The translations under genes and the position numbers were made by a program. From Clostridiales bacterium UBA4644 (GTDB taxonomy: Bacteria > Bacillota > Clostridia > Oscillospirales > Butyricicoccaceae), in NCBI GenBank assembly GCA_002405755.1, contig DHMK01000072.1, positions 3,603 to 53,195 of the forward strand: a DNA stretch of 49,593 nt. Reading direction: 5' to 3'. Positions 29,983 through 38,312 of this stretch are shown one piece after another. Below the pieces are notes generated by a model. The model ran no database searches. It saw only the letters and a program-made list of their open reading frames with translations, and had not been told where the DNA came from. How positions within the stretch are numbered: the first letter of the stretch is position 1; the number at the start of each line of letters is the position of its first letter.

Positions 29983-32373
29983 ATGTACCGAGTCGTAAAG
30001 CGCGACGGAAAGATCGCAGAATTTGACATCCGCAAGATCAGCGCGGCCCTGACCAAGGCGTTCGACGCCCTGCAGAAGCAGTACCATCCCAGCGTGATCG
30101 ATATGCTGGCCCTGCGGGTCACCGCAGACTTTGAAGGCAAGATCAAGGACGATCTCATCGCCGTGGAGGACATTCAGGACAGCGCGGAGAAGGTCCTTTC
30201 CGAGGCGGGCTATGCCGATGTGAGCAAGGCCTATATTCTTTACCGCAAGCAGCGGGAAAAGATCCGCAACGTGGGCTCCACGCTGCTGAACTATAAGGAT
30301 CTGGTGGACAATTATCTGCAGATCAACGACTGGCGCGTCAAGGAAAACTCCACGGTCACCTATTCCGTGGGCGGCCTGATCCTGTCCAACTCCGGCGCGA
30401 TCACCGCCAATTACTGGCTCAGCGAGGTCTACGACAAGGAGGTGGCCGACGCCCACCGGTCTGCGGCCCTGCATCTCCACGACCTGTCCATGCTCACCGG
30501 CTACTGCGCCGGCTGGAGCCTGAAGCAGCTGATCCAGGAGGGCCTGGGCGGCGTTCCGGGAAAGATCACCTCCTCGCCCGCCAGCCATCTCTCCACCCTC
30601 TGCAACCAGATGGTGAACTTTTTGGGCATCATGCAGAACGAATGGGCCGGCGCACAGGCGTTCTCCTCCTTTGATACCTTCCTGGCCCCCTTCGTCAAGG
30701 TGGACAACCTGACCCAAAAGGAGGTCAAGCAGTGCATCCAGTCCTTCATCTACGGCGTCAACACTCCCTCCCGCTGGGGCACTCAGGCGCCCTTCTCCAA
30801 CATCACGCTGGACTGGACCGTTCCCCGCGATCTGGAGAATCTGCCGGCCATCGTGGGCGGGAAGGAGATGGACTTCACCTACGGCGACTGCAAGAAGGAA
30901 ATGGATATGGTGAACAAGGCCTTCATCGACATCATGATCGAGGGCGACGCCAACGGCCGGGGCTTCCAGTATCCCATCCCCACCTATTCCATCACCCGGG
31001 ACTTTGACTGGAGCGACACGGAGAACAACCGTCTGCTCTTTGAGATGACCGCCAAATACGGCACGCCCTATTTCTCCAACTATATCAATTCCGATATGGA
31101 GCCCTCCGACGTGCGCTCCATGTGCTGCCGTCTGCGGCTGGATCTGCGGGAGCTGCGGAAAAAGTCCGGCGGCTTCTTCGGCTCCGGCGAGAGCACCGGC
31201 TCCGTGGGCGTGGTCACCATCAACCTGCCCCGCATCGCCTATCTGGCCCGGAACGAGGCGGAGTTTTATGAGCGGCTGGATCAGCTGATGGACATCGCCG
31301 CCCGCAGCCTGAAGACCAAGCGCACCGTCATCACCCAGCTGCTGGAGGCGGGGCTCTATCCCTATACCAAGCGTTACCTGGGCACCTTCGCCAACCATTT
31401 CTCCACCATCGGCCTGGTGGGCATGAACGAAGCGGGGCTCAACGCCTGCTGGCTCCGGAAGGACCTGACCCACGAGGAGACCCAGCAGTTTGCCAAGGAC
31501 GTGCTCAATCATATGCGGGAGCGCCTGTCTGACTATCAGGAGGAATACGGCGACCTGTATAACCTGGAGGCCACGCCTGCCGAATCCACCAGCTACCGCT
31601 TTGCCAAGCACGATAAGGAGCTTTATCCCGACATCATCACCGCCAACGAGAACGGCACGCCTTATTATACCAATTCCTCCCATCTGCCCGTGGGCTATAC
31701 GGAGGATATCTTCTCCGCGCTGGACGTGCAGGACGAGCTGCAGACCCTTTACACCTCCGGCACCGTCTTTCACGCCTTCCTGGGCGAAAAGCTCCCCGAC
31801 TGGAAGGCCGCGGCCAATTTGGTGCGCAAGATCGCGGAGAATTACCGCCTGCCCTATTACACCCTTTCTCCCACCTATTCCGTCTGCCCGGACCATGGCT
31901 ATCTGGCGGGCGAGGTCCATACCTGCCCCCACTGTGGCCGCAAGACGGAGGTCTACAGCCGCATTACCGGCTATTACCGACCGGTGCAGAACTGGAACGA
32001 CGGCAAGAGCCAGGAGTTTTTGGATCGGAAGACCTACGACATCGGTCATTCCGTGCTGCGGCACAGCGGCCCCCTGCCGGAGGGCGGCGCAGCGCAGGAG
32101 AGCGCCGGTCAGCCCGCCGCGGAAGCTCTTGCGGCGCAGGACCGGAACTATCTCTTCGTGGCCGCCACCTGCCCCAACTGCAGGCTGGCCATGGCCCTGC
32201 TGGACAAGGCCGGCGTCCCCTATGAGCGGCTCATTGCCACGGACCATGTGGAGCTGGTGAATCAGTTTGGCGTCAAGCAGGCGCCCACGCTGGTGCTGGC
32301 CCGGGAGGAGGGCTTTGAGAAATACAAGGGCGTCTCCGACATCAAGGGTTGGCTTATGGGCGAGAAACAGTAA
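29983..32373 (+). CDS. nrdD: Anaerobic ribonucleotide reductase NrdD with fused glutaredoxin-like domain
   Basis: A 796-residue class III ribonucleotide reductase, which makes deoxynucleotides for DNA without oxygen. Residues 1-90 are an ATP-cone (YRVVKRDGKIAEFDIRKIS), the allosteric activity switch. The catalytic barrel follows, with cysteines in MCCRLRL and the GGFFGSGESTGS loop. A zinc-binding segment has C635, H638, C648 and C651, and the radical glycine is G663 in RITGYYRPV. After an Ala/Gly-rich linker (about 695-720) comes an unusual extra domain: LFVAATCPNCRLAMALLDKAG (C730-x2-C733) ... VKQAPTLVLAR, a glutaredoxin/thioredoxin-like fold. The thioredoxin-reductase-like gene is next. Together they suggest a reductase regenerated by NAD(P)H through its own tail instead of formate. 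Confidence 0.95.
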   Translation: MYRVVKRDGKIAEFDIRKISAALTKAFDALQKQYHPSVIDMLALRVTADFEGKIKDDLIAVEDIQDSAEKVLSEAGYADVSKAYILYRKQREKIRNVGSTLLNYKDLVDNYLQINDWRVKENSTVTYSVGGLILSNSGAITANYWLSEVYDKEVADAHRSAALHLHDLSMLTGYCAGWSLKQLIQEGLGGVPGKITSSPASHLSTLCNQMVNFLGIMQNEWAGAQAFSSFDTFLAPFVKVDNLTQKEVKQCIQSFIYGVNTPSRWGTQAPFSNITLDWTVPRDLENLPAIVGGKEMDFTYGDCKKEMDMVNKAFIDIMIEGDANGRGFQYPIPTYSITRDFDWSDTENNRLLFEMTAKYGTPYFSNYINSDMEPSDVRSMCCRLRLDLRELRKKSGGFFGSGESTGSVGVVTINLPRIAYLARNEAEFYERLDQLMDIAARSLKTKRTVITQLLEAGLYPYTKRYLGTFANHFSTIGLVGMNEAGLNACWLRKDLTHEETQQFAKDVLNHMRERLSDYQEEYGDLYNLEATPAESTSYRFAKHDKELYPDIITANENGTPYYTNSSHLPVGYTEDIFSALDVQDELQTLYTSGTVFHAFLGEKLPDWKAAANLVRKIAENYRLPYYTLSPTYSVCPDHGYLAGEVHTCPHCGRKTEVYSRITGYYRPVQNWNDGKSQEFLDRKTYDIGHSVLRHSGPLPEGGAAQESAGQPAAEALAAQDRNYLFVAATCPNCRLAMALLDKAGVPYERLIATDHVELVNQFGVKQAPTLVLAREEGFEKYKGVSDIKGWLMGEKQ

Positions 32374-32386
32374 AGGAAGAAACGCT

Positions 32387-33301
32387 ATGTATGATATCAT
32401 CGTGGTGGGCGGCGGCGCCGCCGGTATGACGGCGGCGCTTTATGCCCTGCGCAACGGAAAGCGCGTTCTGGTGCTGGAGAAAAACGGCTTCGGCGGGCAG
32501 ATCGCCTATTCTCCCAAGGTGGAAAATTACCCTGGCTTTCTGCAGATCAGCGGCAGCGAGCTGGCGGAAAAAATGCTGGATCAGATCCTGGACCAGGGGG
32601 CGGAGGTGGAGCTGGAAAAGGCCGTCTCCGTGGAGGACCGGGGCGACTGCAAAACCGTCCGGACCGAAGAGGGCGGCGCTTACGACTGCCGCGCCCTGAT
32701 CCTGGCGCCGGGCGTAAAGCACCGGCTGCTGGGCCTGCCCGGAGAGGATGAGCTGATCGGCAGCGGCATTTCCTTCTGTGCCGTGTGCGACGGCGATTTT
32801 TACCGGGATCAGACGGTCTGCGTGGCCGGCGGCGGCAATTCCGCCCTGCAGGAGGCTATTCTGCTGGCGGATAAGTGCCGGGAGGTGATCCTGCTGCAGG
32901 ATCTGCCGGAGTTCACCGGGGAAAAGCGTCTGCAGGAGCTTTTGTTCCGGCGGCCCAATGTGCGCGCCAGAGTCAATGTGCGCATCGCCGGCCTGGTGCT
33001 GGAGGAAGGGCAGCTGGCAGGATTGGAAACGGAGGATCGGATCACCGGCCAGCCCATCTCCGAGGCCTGCAACGGCCTGTTCGTGGCCGTGGGCCTGATC
33101 CCGGAAAACGAAGCCTTTGCCGGTCTGGCCAGGCTGGATGATTTTGGTTATTTTGCATCCGATGAGAGCTGCACCACCGCGTCTCCCGGCGTTTTCGTGG
33201 CCGGAGACTGCCGCAGCAAGCGGGTCCGGCAGGTGACGACGGCCAACGCCGACGGTGCTGTGGCCGCCATCGCGGCCTGCCGTTATATCGACGGAATGTA
33301 A
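32387..33301 (+). CDS. Thioredoxin-disulfide reductase-like flavoprotein
   Basis: A 304-residue FAD/NAD(P)H pyridine-nucleotide disulfide oxidoreductase of the TrxB family. FAD-binding GGGAAGMTAALYALRNG at the N-terminus, the redox pair CAVC in SFCAVCDGDFY, NAD(P)-binding GGGNSALQEA and the late FAD motif VFVAGDCRSKRVRQ are all present. The NAD(P) motif is not the usual GGGDSAxEEA, so cofactor choice is open. The ATG at 32387 follows AAAGGAAG, 13 bases after nrdD. Its position suggests it reduces the redoxin tail of NrdD, though it may also serve free thioredoxin. Confidence 0.92.
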   Translation: MYDIIVVGGGAAGMTAALYALRNGKRVLVLEKNGFGGQIAYSPKVENYPGFLQISGSELAEKMLDQILDQGAEVELEKAVSVEDRGDCKTVRTEEGGAYDCRALILAPGVKHRLLGLPGEDELIGSGISFCAVCDGDFYRDQTVCVAGGGNSALQEAILLADKCREVILLQDLPEFTGEKRLQELLFRRPNVRARVNVRIAGLVLEEGQLAGLETEDRITGQPISEACNGLFVAVGLIPENEAFAGLARLDDFGYFASDESCTTASPGVFVAGDCRSKRVRQVTTANADGAVAAIAACRYIDGM

Positions 33302-33324
33302 CAGAAGCAAAGGAGAGAGCGCAT

Positions 33325-33549
33325 ATGGATCCGATCTACGAGATCGAGCTGGAGGATTGCCCGGTGTGCCGGGGCGTTGGCGTTATGCAGGAGGAGCAGG
33401 GCTGGTGCGTTTATGTGGCCTGCGCGGATTGCGGCGCAGAGACGGCCCATTCTGCCTACAACACCCCGGAGGAGCGGCTGGAAGCCGCCCGGCAGGCGGC
33501 CAGGCTCTGGAATATGGGCAAGGTCATCCACACCGCCGCCAGCGAATAA
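33325..33549 (+). CDS. Lar-like zinc-ribbon protein
   Basis: A 74-residue protein resembling the Lar (restriction alleviation) family: a zinc ribbon with C-x2-C in EDCPVCRGVG, a second C-x2-C in VACADCGAETA, and the family's closing pattern in which a helix ends with WN (ARQAARLWNMG). Lar of E. coli tempers type I restriction, but relatives in bacterial chromosomes are mostly uncharacterised. AAAGGAGAG precedes the ATG, 24 bases after the flavoprotein gene, and it ends the nrdD operon. Function here is unknown. Confidence 0.68.
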   Translation: MDPIYEIELEDCPVCRGVGVMQEEQGWCVYVACADCGAETAHSAYNTPEERLEAARQAARLWNMGKVIHTAASE

Positions 33550-33562
33550 AGGAAAAAAGAAG

Positions 33563-33598
33563 AGCAGCGGACAGGGCCTTTCCTGTCCGTTGCTTTTT
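33563..33598 (+). terminator. Terminator of the nrdD operon
   Basis: A 13-bp stem with one G-U pair (33563-33575 with 33582-33594), then T5. Confidence 0.93.
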
Positions 33599-33610
33599 GA
33601 ATATGCAGAA

Positions 33611-33639
33611 AGAAAACCGCCCGGCTTTCGCCGGGCGGT
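33611..33639 (-). terminator. Terminator of rplU-rpmA
   Basis: Perfect 10-bp stem (33616-33625 with 33630-33639); the minus strand leaves through TTTTCTTTC. Confidence 0.88.
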
Positions 33640-33659
33640 CGAGCCGCAAAGTAATTGAC

Positions 33660-33923
33660 TTACTGCTGCACATCCTCATACACGGAGACCTGCTTGCGGT
33701 CGCGGCCGAGTCTTTCGAAGCGGACCGTGCCGTTGGCCAGAGCAAACAGCGTATCATCGCTGCCTCTGCCCACATTGGTACCCGGATGGATCTTTGTGCC
33801 GCGCTGCTTGACGAGAATGTTGCCTGCCAGAACGAACTGACCGTCAGCACGCTTCACGCCAAGGCGCTTGGACTCGGAATCGCGGCCGTTTTTCGTAGAG
33901 CCGACACCTTTTTTATGAGCCAT
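33660..33923 (-). CDS. rpmA: 50S ribosomal protein L27
   Basis: An 87-residue L27, whose N-terminal tail reaches the peptidyl-transferase centre. It begins directly with MAHKKGVGSTKNGRDSESK. Most Firmicutes L27 proteins carry an extra N-terminal segment cut off by the protease Prp, but here GGAGGTG sits right before the ATG, so the extension is truly absent. The prp gene normally found between rplU and rpmA is also missing; only 24 bases separate them. Confidence 0.97.
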   Translation of the reverse strand: MAHKKGVGSTKNGRDSESKRLGVKRADGQFVLAGNILVKQRGTKIHPGTNVGRGSDDTLFALANGTVRFERLGRDRKQVSVYEDVQQ

Positions 33924-33947
33924 AATTGCACCTCCGATAGTTTGTGA

Positions 33948-34235
33948 TCACGCGATGGTCTCGATGATGACCTTGGTATAAGGCTGTCTGTGGCCCTGTT
34001 TTCTGCGGTAGTTCTTTTTGGGCTTCATCTTGTAGACGATGACCTTCTTCTGCTTGCCGGTCTTCACGACCTTGCCGGAAACCTTGCCGCCCATGGTCAG
34101 GGCGCCGTCCTTTTCCACCATCAGCACCTCGAAGTCAACGGCCGCGCCGTCTTCCAGATCCAGCTTTTCCACATAGATCTCGTCACCTTCGGAAACCTTA
34201 TACTGCTTTCCGCCGGTCTTGATGATTGCGTACAT
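33948..34235 (-). CDS. rplU: 50S ribosomal protein L21
   Basis: A 95-residue L21 (MYAIIKTGGKQYKVSEGDEI; FEVLMVEKDG; YKMKPKKNYRRKQGHRQPYTKV), a few residues shorter than usual in the central loop. The start at 34235 follows GAGAGGTG and matches the family; the in-frame ATG at 34256 would add seven residues. First gene of rplU-rpmA. Confidence 0.97.
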   Translation of the reverse strand: MYAIIKTGGKQYKVSEGDEIYVEKLDLEDGAAVDFEVLMVEKDGALTMGGKVSGKVVKTGKQKKVIVYKMKPKKNYRRKQGHRQPYTKVIIETIA

Positions 34236-34239
34236 CTCT

Positions 34240-34314
34240 TTGCACCTCTCCTTCATTTCGGGCTCGCTTTTGGGGTGTGGCCAAAGGCCAGCTTAAGACC
34301 CGTTCAATGCGGCT
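34240..34314 (-). promoter_or_regulatory. Candidate ribosomal protein L21 leader
   Basis: About 78 bases of structured leader on the minus strand, including the hairpin TGGCC-TTT-GGCCA (34294-34282 region) inside a larger GGGTC/GCCC helix. Its place before rplU fits the L21 leader element of Firmicutes; the covariation model was not checked. Confidence 0.45.
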
Positions 34315-34319
34315 CTTCT

Positions 34320-34348
34320 ATTATACTGACCGATGGCCGGGAAGTCAA
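34320..34348 (-). promoter_or_regulatory. Promoter of rplU-rpmA
   Basis: Minus strand TTGACT (34348-34343), 17-base spacer, perfect TATAAT (34325-34320). Confidence 0.9.
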
Positions 34349-34417
34349 GGGGTTTTTGCCGGATCTCTTCCAAAAAACAGAAATGATGGAAGAAAACCGC
34401 AGCTTGCGTCCTTCGCC

Positions 34418-34446
34418 TTGCCAAAAAAAGAGAAATCTGCTATAGT
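34418..34446 (+). promoter_or_regulatory. Promoter of the TetR regulator gene
   Basis: TTGCCA (34418-34423), 17-base spacer, TATAGT (34441-34446). A hairpin (34469-34475 with 34482-34488) follows in the leader and could be part of an operator or affect translation. Confidence 0.72.
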
Positions 34447-34514
34447 AGGGCCGTAATGTGTAACCTGCGGGCCGGAAAAGGCCGGCCCCGCCGACGCCGA
34501 ACAGGAGGAACGGG

Positions 34515-35066
34515 ATGGCGAACTTTACCAAGCAGGCCATCAAAAGCTCATTTCTCAAGCTGCTCAACGAAAAACCGCTGAACCGGATCAGCGTCCGGGA
34601 CATCGTGGAGGACTGCGGCATCAACCGCAATTCCTTTTATTATCATTTTCAGGATATCCCCGCGCTGCTGACGGAGATCATTACCGACGAGACCGACCGG
34701 CTCATTGCGGCCTATCCGTCCATCGGCTCGCTGGACGAATGCTTTGCGGTGGCCTTTCGGTTTGCCAAGGACAATCGCCGTGCCATCAGCCATATTTATC
34801 ATTCCGTCAACTGGGATATTTTTGAGCGCAGCGCCATGAAGCTCTGCGGCTATGTGGTGGAGACCTATCTGGACACCGCCTTTCCCGACCGCCGCCTGCC
34901 GCCGGAGGACCGGCAGGTGCTCATCCGCTTTTTGAAGAGCCAGCTCTTCGGCATGAGCGTGGACTGGATCTGCACCGGAATGCAGGATGAGGCGCTGGCG
35001 GAGCTGAAGCGTGCGCTGGAGCTTTGCCGACACGGGCCGGGCCGCAGAGGGGAGCTGAGATCATGA
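34515..35066 (+). CDS. TetR/AcrR-family transcriptional regulator
   Basis: A 183-residue TetR-type regulator. The N-terminal helix-turn-helix is clear (AIKSSFLKLLNEKPLNRISV, then DIVEDCGINRNSFYYHFQD), and the C-terminal part is of the short ligand-domain type found in Firmicutes. AGGAGGAACGGG precedes the ATG. Its stop overlaps the start of the membrane protein gene by four bases (ATGA), so the two are cotranslated and that protein, or its operon, is the probable target. The ligand is unknown. Confidence 0.9.
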   Translation: MANFTKQAIKSSFLKLLNEKPLNRISVRDIVEDCGINRNSFYYHFQDIPALLTEIITDETDRLIAAYPSIGSLDECFAVAFRFAKDNRRAISHIYHSVNWDIFERSAMKLCGYVVETYLDTAFPDRRLPPEDRQVLIRFLKSQLFGMSVDWICTGMQDEALAELKRALELCRHGPGRRGELRS

Positions 35067-35668
35067 GATCTGTCGTACCGATGAAGCTGGCAAAGACCGG
35101 CTATATCGTGCTTTCGGCGTTGTTTTGCGTGTTGGGAGCGATGCTGCTTTTTCTGCCGGGGAGCTTTGTGCCCTGGGTCGGCCGCGCCATGGGCGTGGGG
35201 CTGATCCTGTTTGGCGCGGTCAAGCTGGCGGGCTATTTTTCCGGAGACCTGTATCGCCTGGCCTTTCAATATGATCTGGCCTTCGGCATCCTGCTCATAG
35301 CGCTGGGCGCTGTTGGGCTGGCCAGGCCGGAGAGGACCATGAGCTTTTTCTGTATTCTGCTGGGCATCCCCGTGCTGGCAGACGGCCTGTTCAAGATCCA
35401 GATCGCCCTGGATTCCCGCCGCTTCGGCATCCGGAGCTGGCCGTTGATCCTGTTGGCCGCCGTGCTCACCGGCGCGGCCGGCGCGGTGATGATCTTCCTG
35501 CCGGATGCAGGCACAAGGCTCCTGACCATGCTGCTGGGCCTGTCGCTGCTGCTGGACGGGGCGCTGAACCTCTGTGTGGCGATCTGCACCGTGAAGATCG
35601 TCCCTCACCAGAAGCCGGACACCACGGATGCCATCAATGTAGACTATCGCGAGATCGGAAAGGACTGA
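35063..35668 (+). CDS. HdeD/DUF308-family membrane protein
   Basis: A 201-residue integral membrane protein with six hydrophobic segments arranged as DUF308 repeats (GYIVLSALFCVLGAMLLFLPG; LAFGILLIALGAVGLARPE; PLILLAAVLTGAAGAVMIFLP; LTMLLGLSLLLDGALNLCV). HdeD in E. coli relates to acid resistance, but the family is broad. GGGGAGCTGAGATC precedes the ATG at 35063; the longer frame from 35024 overlaps tetR and is rejected. Confidence 0.83.
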   Translation: MRSVVPMKLAKTGYIVLSALFCVLGAMLLFLPGSFVPWVGRAMGVGLILFGAVKLAGYFSGDLYRLAFQYDLAFGILLIALGAVGLARPERTMSFFCILLGIPVLADGLFKIQIALDSRRFGIRSWPLILLAAVLTGAAGAVMIFLPDAGTRLLTMLLGLSLLLDGALNLCVAICTVKIVPHQKPDTTDAINVDYREIGKD

Positions 35669-35734
35669 TTGCAATGCATATGGCAAACGCCATCGTAAAT
35701 TCTCGTGCGCCGAGGGCGCAAGACGGGGAAGGGC

Positions 35735-35763
35735 TTGATTTCTCAGACGAAAGCCGCTAAAAT
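35735..35763 (+). promoter_or_regulatory. Promoter of the CmpB-family gene
   Basis: TTGATT (35735-35740), 17-base spacer, TAAAAT (35758-35763). A small TGCGCC-GAG-GGCGCA hairpin (35706-35720) without a T-run lies just upstream. Confidence 0.68.
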
Positions 35764-35846
35764 GGAAAGCGATGACACCCGCGTCCTGATCGAATGGAAG
35801 CCATCGAAGCACAGGAAAACGATTCAATTAAAAGGAGAGATTCCCC

Positions 35847-36692
35847 ATGCGCCTGACCGAGCTCGAGACCTGGTATCTCTGGCTGATGATCTACAGCTTC
35901 TGCGGCTGGGTCTATGAATGCATCATTTGTTCTATCGGCCACAAAAAGCTGATCAACCGCGGCTTTCTCAACGGACCCTACTGCCCCATTTACGGCTCCG
36001 GCGCAGTGCTGATCCTGCTGGTGCTGGGGCGGCTCAAAAGCCCGGCCGCGCTATTTTTCCTGGGAGCGCTACTGACCTGCTCGCTGGAATATTTCACCTC
36101 CTGGCTGATGGAAAAGCTGTTCCACGCCCGCTGGTGGGATTATTCCAAGCGCTTCGGCAATCTCAATGGCCGGGTCTGCCTGTTGGGGGCCACGGTGTTC
36201 GGCCTGTTTTCCATGGTGCTGGTGCTGTGGATCCATCCGGCGGTGAAGAGCCTGACGGACCGGATCCCCCAGCCCGCGCTGCATTGGATCGCGGGGCTGC
36301 TGCTGGCGGCCTTTGTCAGCGATTATGCGGTGACCCTCCGGGGCCTGCGGGGCACCAGCGGCGTCTTTGCGGAGTATGAGACCATCCTGCGGCAGCGCAG
36401 GGCGGAGCTGGAGACCCGCCTGAAGGAGTCTCCCGCTTATGCGGCCCTGCGGGAGCGGCAGGAGGCGGCGGCAGACCGCCTGAAGGAGCTTCCCGGCTAC
36501 GAGGCCCTGCAGGAGGATTATATGGCGCTGCACAGCCGCCTGAACTTCCAGCAGCGGCGTATGCTCCGGAGCTTCCCCGAGCTGCGGCTGACGGAGCACA
36601 ACGAGGTGCTCACCGGTCTGCGCCGGGCGCTGGAGCGGGCCAGGGACCATGTGGAAAAGCACAGGCCCGAGACCGTGAAGGACAAAAAATAA
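35847..36692 (+). CDS. Putative ABC-transporter permease, CmpB family (PF06541)
   Basis: A 281-residue membrane protein. The first half has about five helices with family signatures YSFCGWVYECIICSIGHKK and NRGFLNGPYCPIYGSGAV. The second half (from about residue 170) is a long charged helical region that looks like a cytoplasmic coiled coil, with the near-repeat ERQEAAADRLKELPGYEALQ. The family name comes from a proposed type IV ABC permease role that is not well shown. GGAGAG precedes the ATG. It is a single-gene unit between its own promoter and a bidirectional terminator. Confidence 0.8.
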   Translation: MRLTELETWYLWLMIYSFCGWVYECIICSIGHKKLINRGFLNGPYCPIYGSGAVLILLVLGRLKSPAALFFLGALLTCSLEYFTSWLMEKLFHARWWDYSKRFGNLNGRVCLLGATVFGLFSMVLVLWIHPAVKSLTDRIPQPALHWIAGLLLAAFVSDYAVTLRGLRGTSGVFAEYETILRQRRAELETRLKESPAYAALRERQEAAADRLKELPGYEALQEDYMALHSRLNFQQRRMLRSFPELRLTEHNEVLTGLRRALERARDHVEKHRPETVKDKK

Positions 36693-36710
36693 ATACAGTC
36701 GAACCAGTCA

Positions 36711-36745
36711 AAAACCGCTCCGGCAATGCTTGCCGGGGCGGTTTT
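36711..36745. terminator. Bidirectional terminator
   Basis: A near-perfect 16-bp stem (36711-36726 with 36730-36745, one G-U) whose outer arms are A4 and T4, so it works on both strands for the convergent CmpB-family and lysozyme genes. Confidence 0.93.
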
Positions 36746-36760
36746 CTGTATTGTGGCGGT

Positions 36761-38143
36761 TCAGTTGGTCTTCAGCAGCAGCACATCCCGGTCCACATTG
36801 CCCTGGATGCCCCGGACGGAGCCTGTGGAGGTGTATTGCCAGAGCTGGAAATCATAATAGAAGTCCGGCTGCTCCTGATATTGGGCGAACCAGAGGGGAA
36901 CATCGGCCAGCCGGCTCAGATCGTAGCGCTTATAGGCCCAGTGCTGGATCACATAGAGCATGGACTGATAGCCTGCCTGGGCAACCCGGTCGCAGAAGGC
37001 GCGGGCGCAGGCAGTCAGGGTCTCCTGATCCAGACCGTTGGTGCGGGCGTCCTTGTCGTTGATGTTTTCCCAGTCGTAGACCACCGGCAGCTCCAGCGGG
37101 CAGCCGTCCAGCAGCTTCAGCACCAGCTCGGCCTCCTCCAGCGCCTCCTCCGGCGTGATGGCCTGGGAGAAGAAGTAAACGCCCACGGAAAGCCCTTCCT
37201 TCTTTGCACCGGCAAGGTTCAGGGAAAACATCTTGTCTTCCTTGACATTTCCCACGGTATAGCCCCGATAGCCGGCACGAAGAATGGCGAATTCCACGCC
37301 GTCGCCTGCCACCTGCTTCCAGTCGATGACGCCCTGATGGGCGGAGACATCGATGCCCTGCACTAACCGCAGCCCCTCCTGTCGGGTCTGCATCCGGCCA
37401 TTTTCCAGATAAAACGATCCAGCTTCATATGTATTCACAGGTACGCCCTCCCAAGCATCCAAAAGTTCATCCCGATAAACGATCTGCGGCTTTTGCTCCG
37501 GCTCTGCCGGCGTTTCCGGCGTTTCCGCTTCCGGGTCGCTGCCGGTGGGCGTCTCCGGATGGGCGTCCTTCCAGCGGAGCAGCCGCCAGACGATGGCGCC
37601 GATCTGACTGCGGGTCAGCAGGTCCTCCGGCAGATAGCAGAGCACGCCGTCCTGCCGGACGCCCTCCAGGATCCCCTGGTCCGCCAGCGCCAGCAGCGCG
37701 CCGTCGGCACAGTCGGCAAAGGGGCTCGTCCCCGCCTCCAGCGGTGCAAGGCCCAGCGCCCGGGCCGCCAAAAGCGCGGTCTCCAGCCGGGTGATGGCCT
37801 GATCCAGCGAATGGATCTGCATATCGCTCAGCCAGCCCTGATCCCCGGCGAAACGCAGATAGCCGCCGGCCCAGCCGGTTTCATCGGCCGCCTGCTCCGG
37901 CCAGCCGGCCGCCAGCAGGATCAGCTTCAGCGCCATGCCCCAGCTCACCGGATCCTCCGGGCGGAAGGTGCCGTCCGGATAACCGGCGACCACGCCCCGG
38001 GCGGTCAGCCCCCGAACATAAAAGGCATACCAGGCATCGGCGGGAATATCCGGGAAGCCGGTCTCTGGCTCCTCCGCCCATGCGGCGCAGGGCAGGAGCA
38101 GCAGGATGCATAACAGCAGGGAAACGATGCGAAGCTTTTTCAT
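36761..38143 (-). CDS. Surface-anchored GH25 lysozyme with SLH domains
   Basis: A 460-residue secreted cell-wall hydrolase. Order: signal peptide (LLCILLLLPCAAWA), SLH repeats over about residues 28-205 (FPDIPADAWYAFYVRGLTARG; VVAGYPDGTFRPEDP; ALADQGILEGV), a Pro/Glu/Thr linker, then a glycoside hydrolase family 25 domain. That domain shows the opening QGIDVSAHQGVIDWKQV with the conserved Asp, the catalytic region LPVVYDWENIN, and the closing LWQYTSTGSV. GH25 enzymes cut the glycan strands of peptidoglycan. It probably acts in wall remodelling. AGAAAGGAAC precedes the ATG. Confidence 0.92.
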   Translation of the reverse strand: MKKLRIVSLLLCILLLLPCAAWAEEPETGFPDIPADAWYAFYVRGLTARGVVAGYPDGTFRPEDPVSWGMALKLILLAAGWPEQAADETGWAGGYLRFAGDQGWLSDMQIHSLDQAITRLETALLAARALGLAPLEAGTSPFADCADGALLALADQGILEGVRQDGVLCYLPEDLLTRSQIGAIVWRLLRWKDAHPETPTGSDPEAETPETPAEPEQKPQIVYRDELLDAWEGVPVNTYEAGSFYLENGRMQTRQEGLRLVQGIDVSAHQGVIDWKQVAGDGVEFAILRAGYRGYTVGNVKEDKMFSLNLAGAKKEGLSVGVYFFSQAITPEEALEEAELVLKLLDGCPLELPVVYDWENINDKDARTNGLDQETLTACARAFCDRVAQAGYQSMLYVIQHWAYKRYDLSRLADVPLWFAQYQEQPDFYYDFQLWQYTSTGSVRGIQGNVDRDVLLLKTN

Positions 38144-38193
38144 GGCAGTTCCTTTCTCCGGGAAAACAGTCGGTTTTTGTCAATATAGTTTGG

Positions 38194-38203
38194 ATTATAC
38201 CAC
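38194..38203 (-). promoter_or_regulatory. Extended -10 promoter of the GH25-SLH gene
   Basis: Minus strand TGG-TATAAT with only a weak -35 (TTTTCC, 17 bases upstream). Confidence 0.5.
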
Positions 38204-38254
38204 GTTTTTCCCACAGGGAAAACAGGAAGATCCAGGAAAAAGCAAAATTTCAGA

Positions 38255-38296
38255 AACAAAACGCCGCCGCAGGGGAGGGGGACTCCCTGCGGCGGC
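38255..38296 (-). terminator. Terminator of the Zn/Cd efflux operon
   Basis: Perfect 12-bp GC-rich stem (38263-38274 with 38285-38296); the minus strand leaves through GTTTTGTTTCTG. Confidence 0.82.
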
Positions 38297-38312
38297 AGCG
38301 ATCCGGGCCTGA

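Noticed and set aside
29977..32400. 807-residue open frame on the minus strand opposite nrdD
   Set aside because: Antisense shadow of nrdD with low-complexity composition and no family motif.
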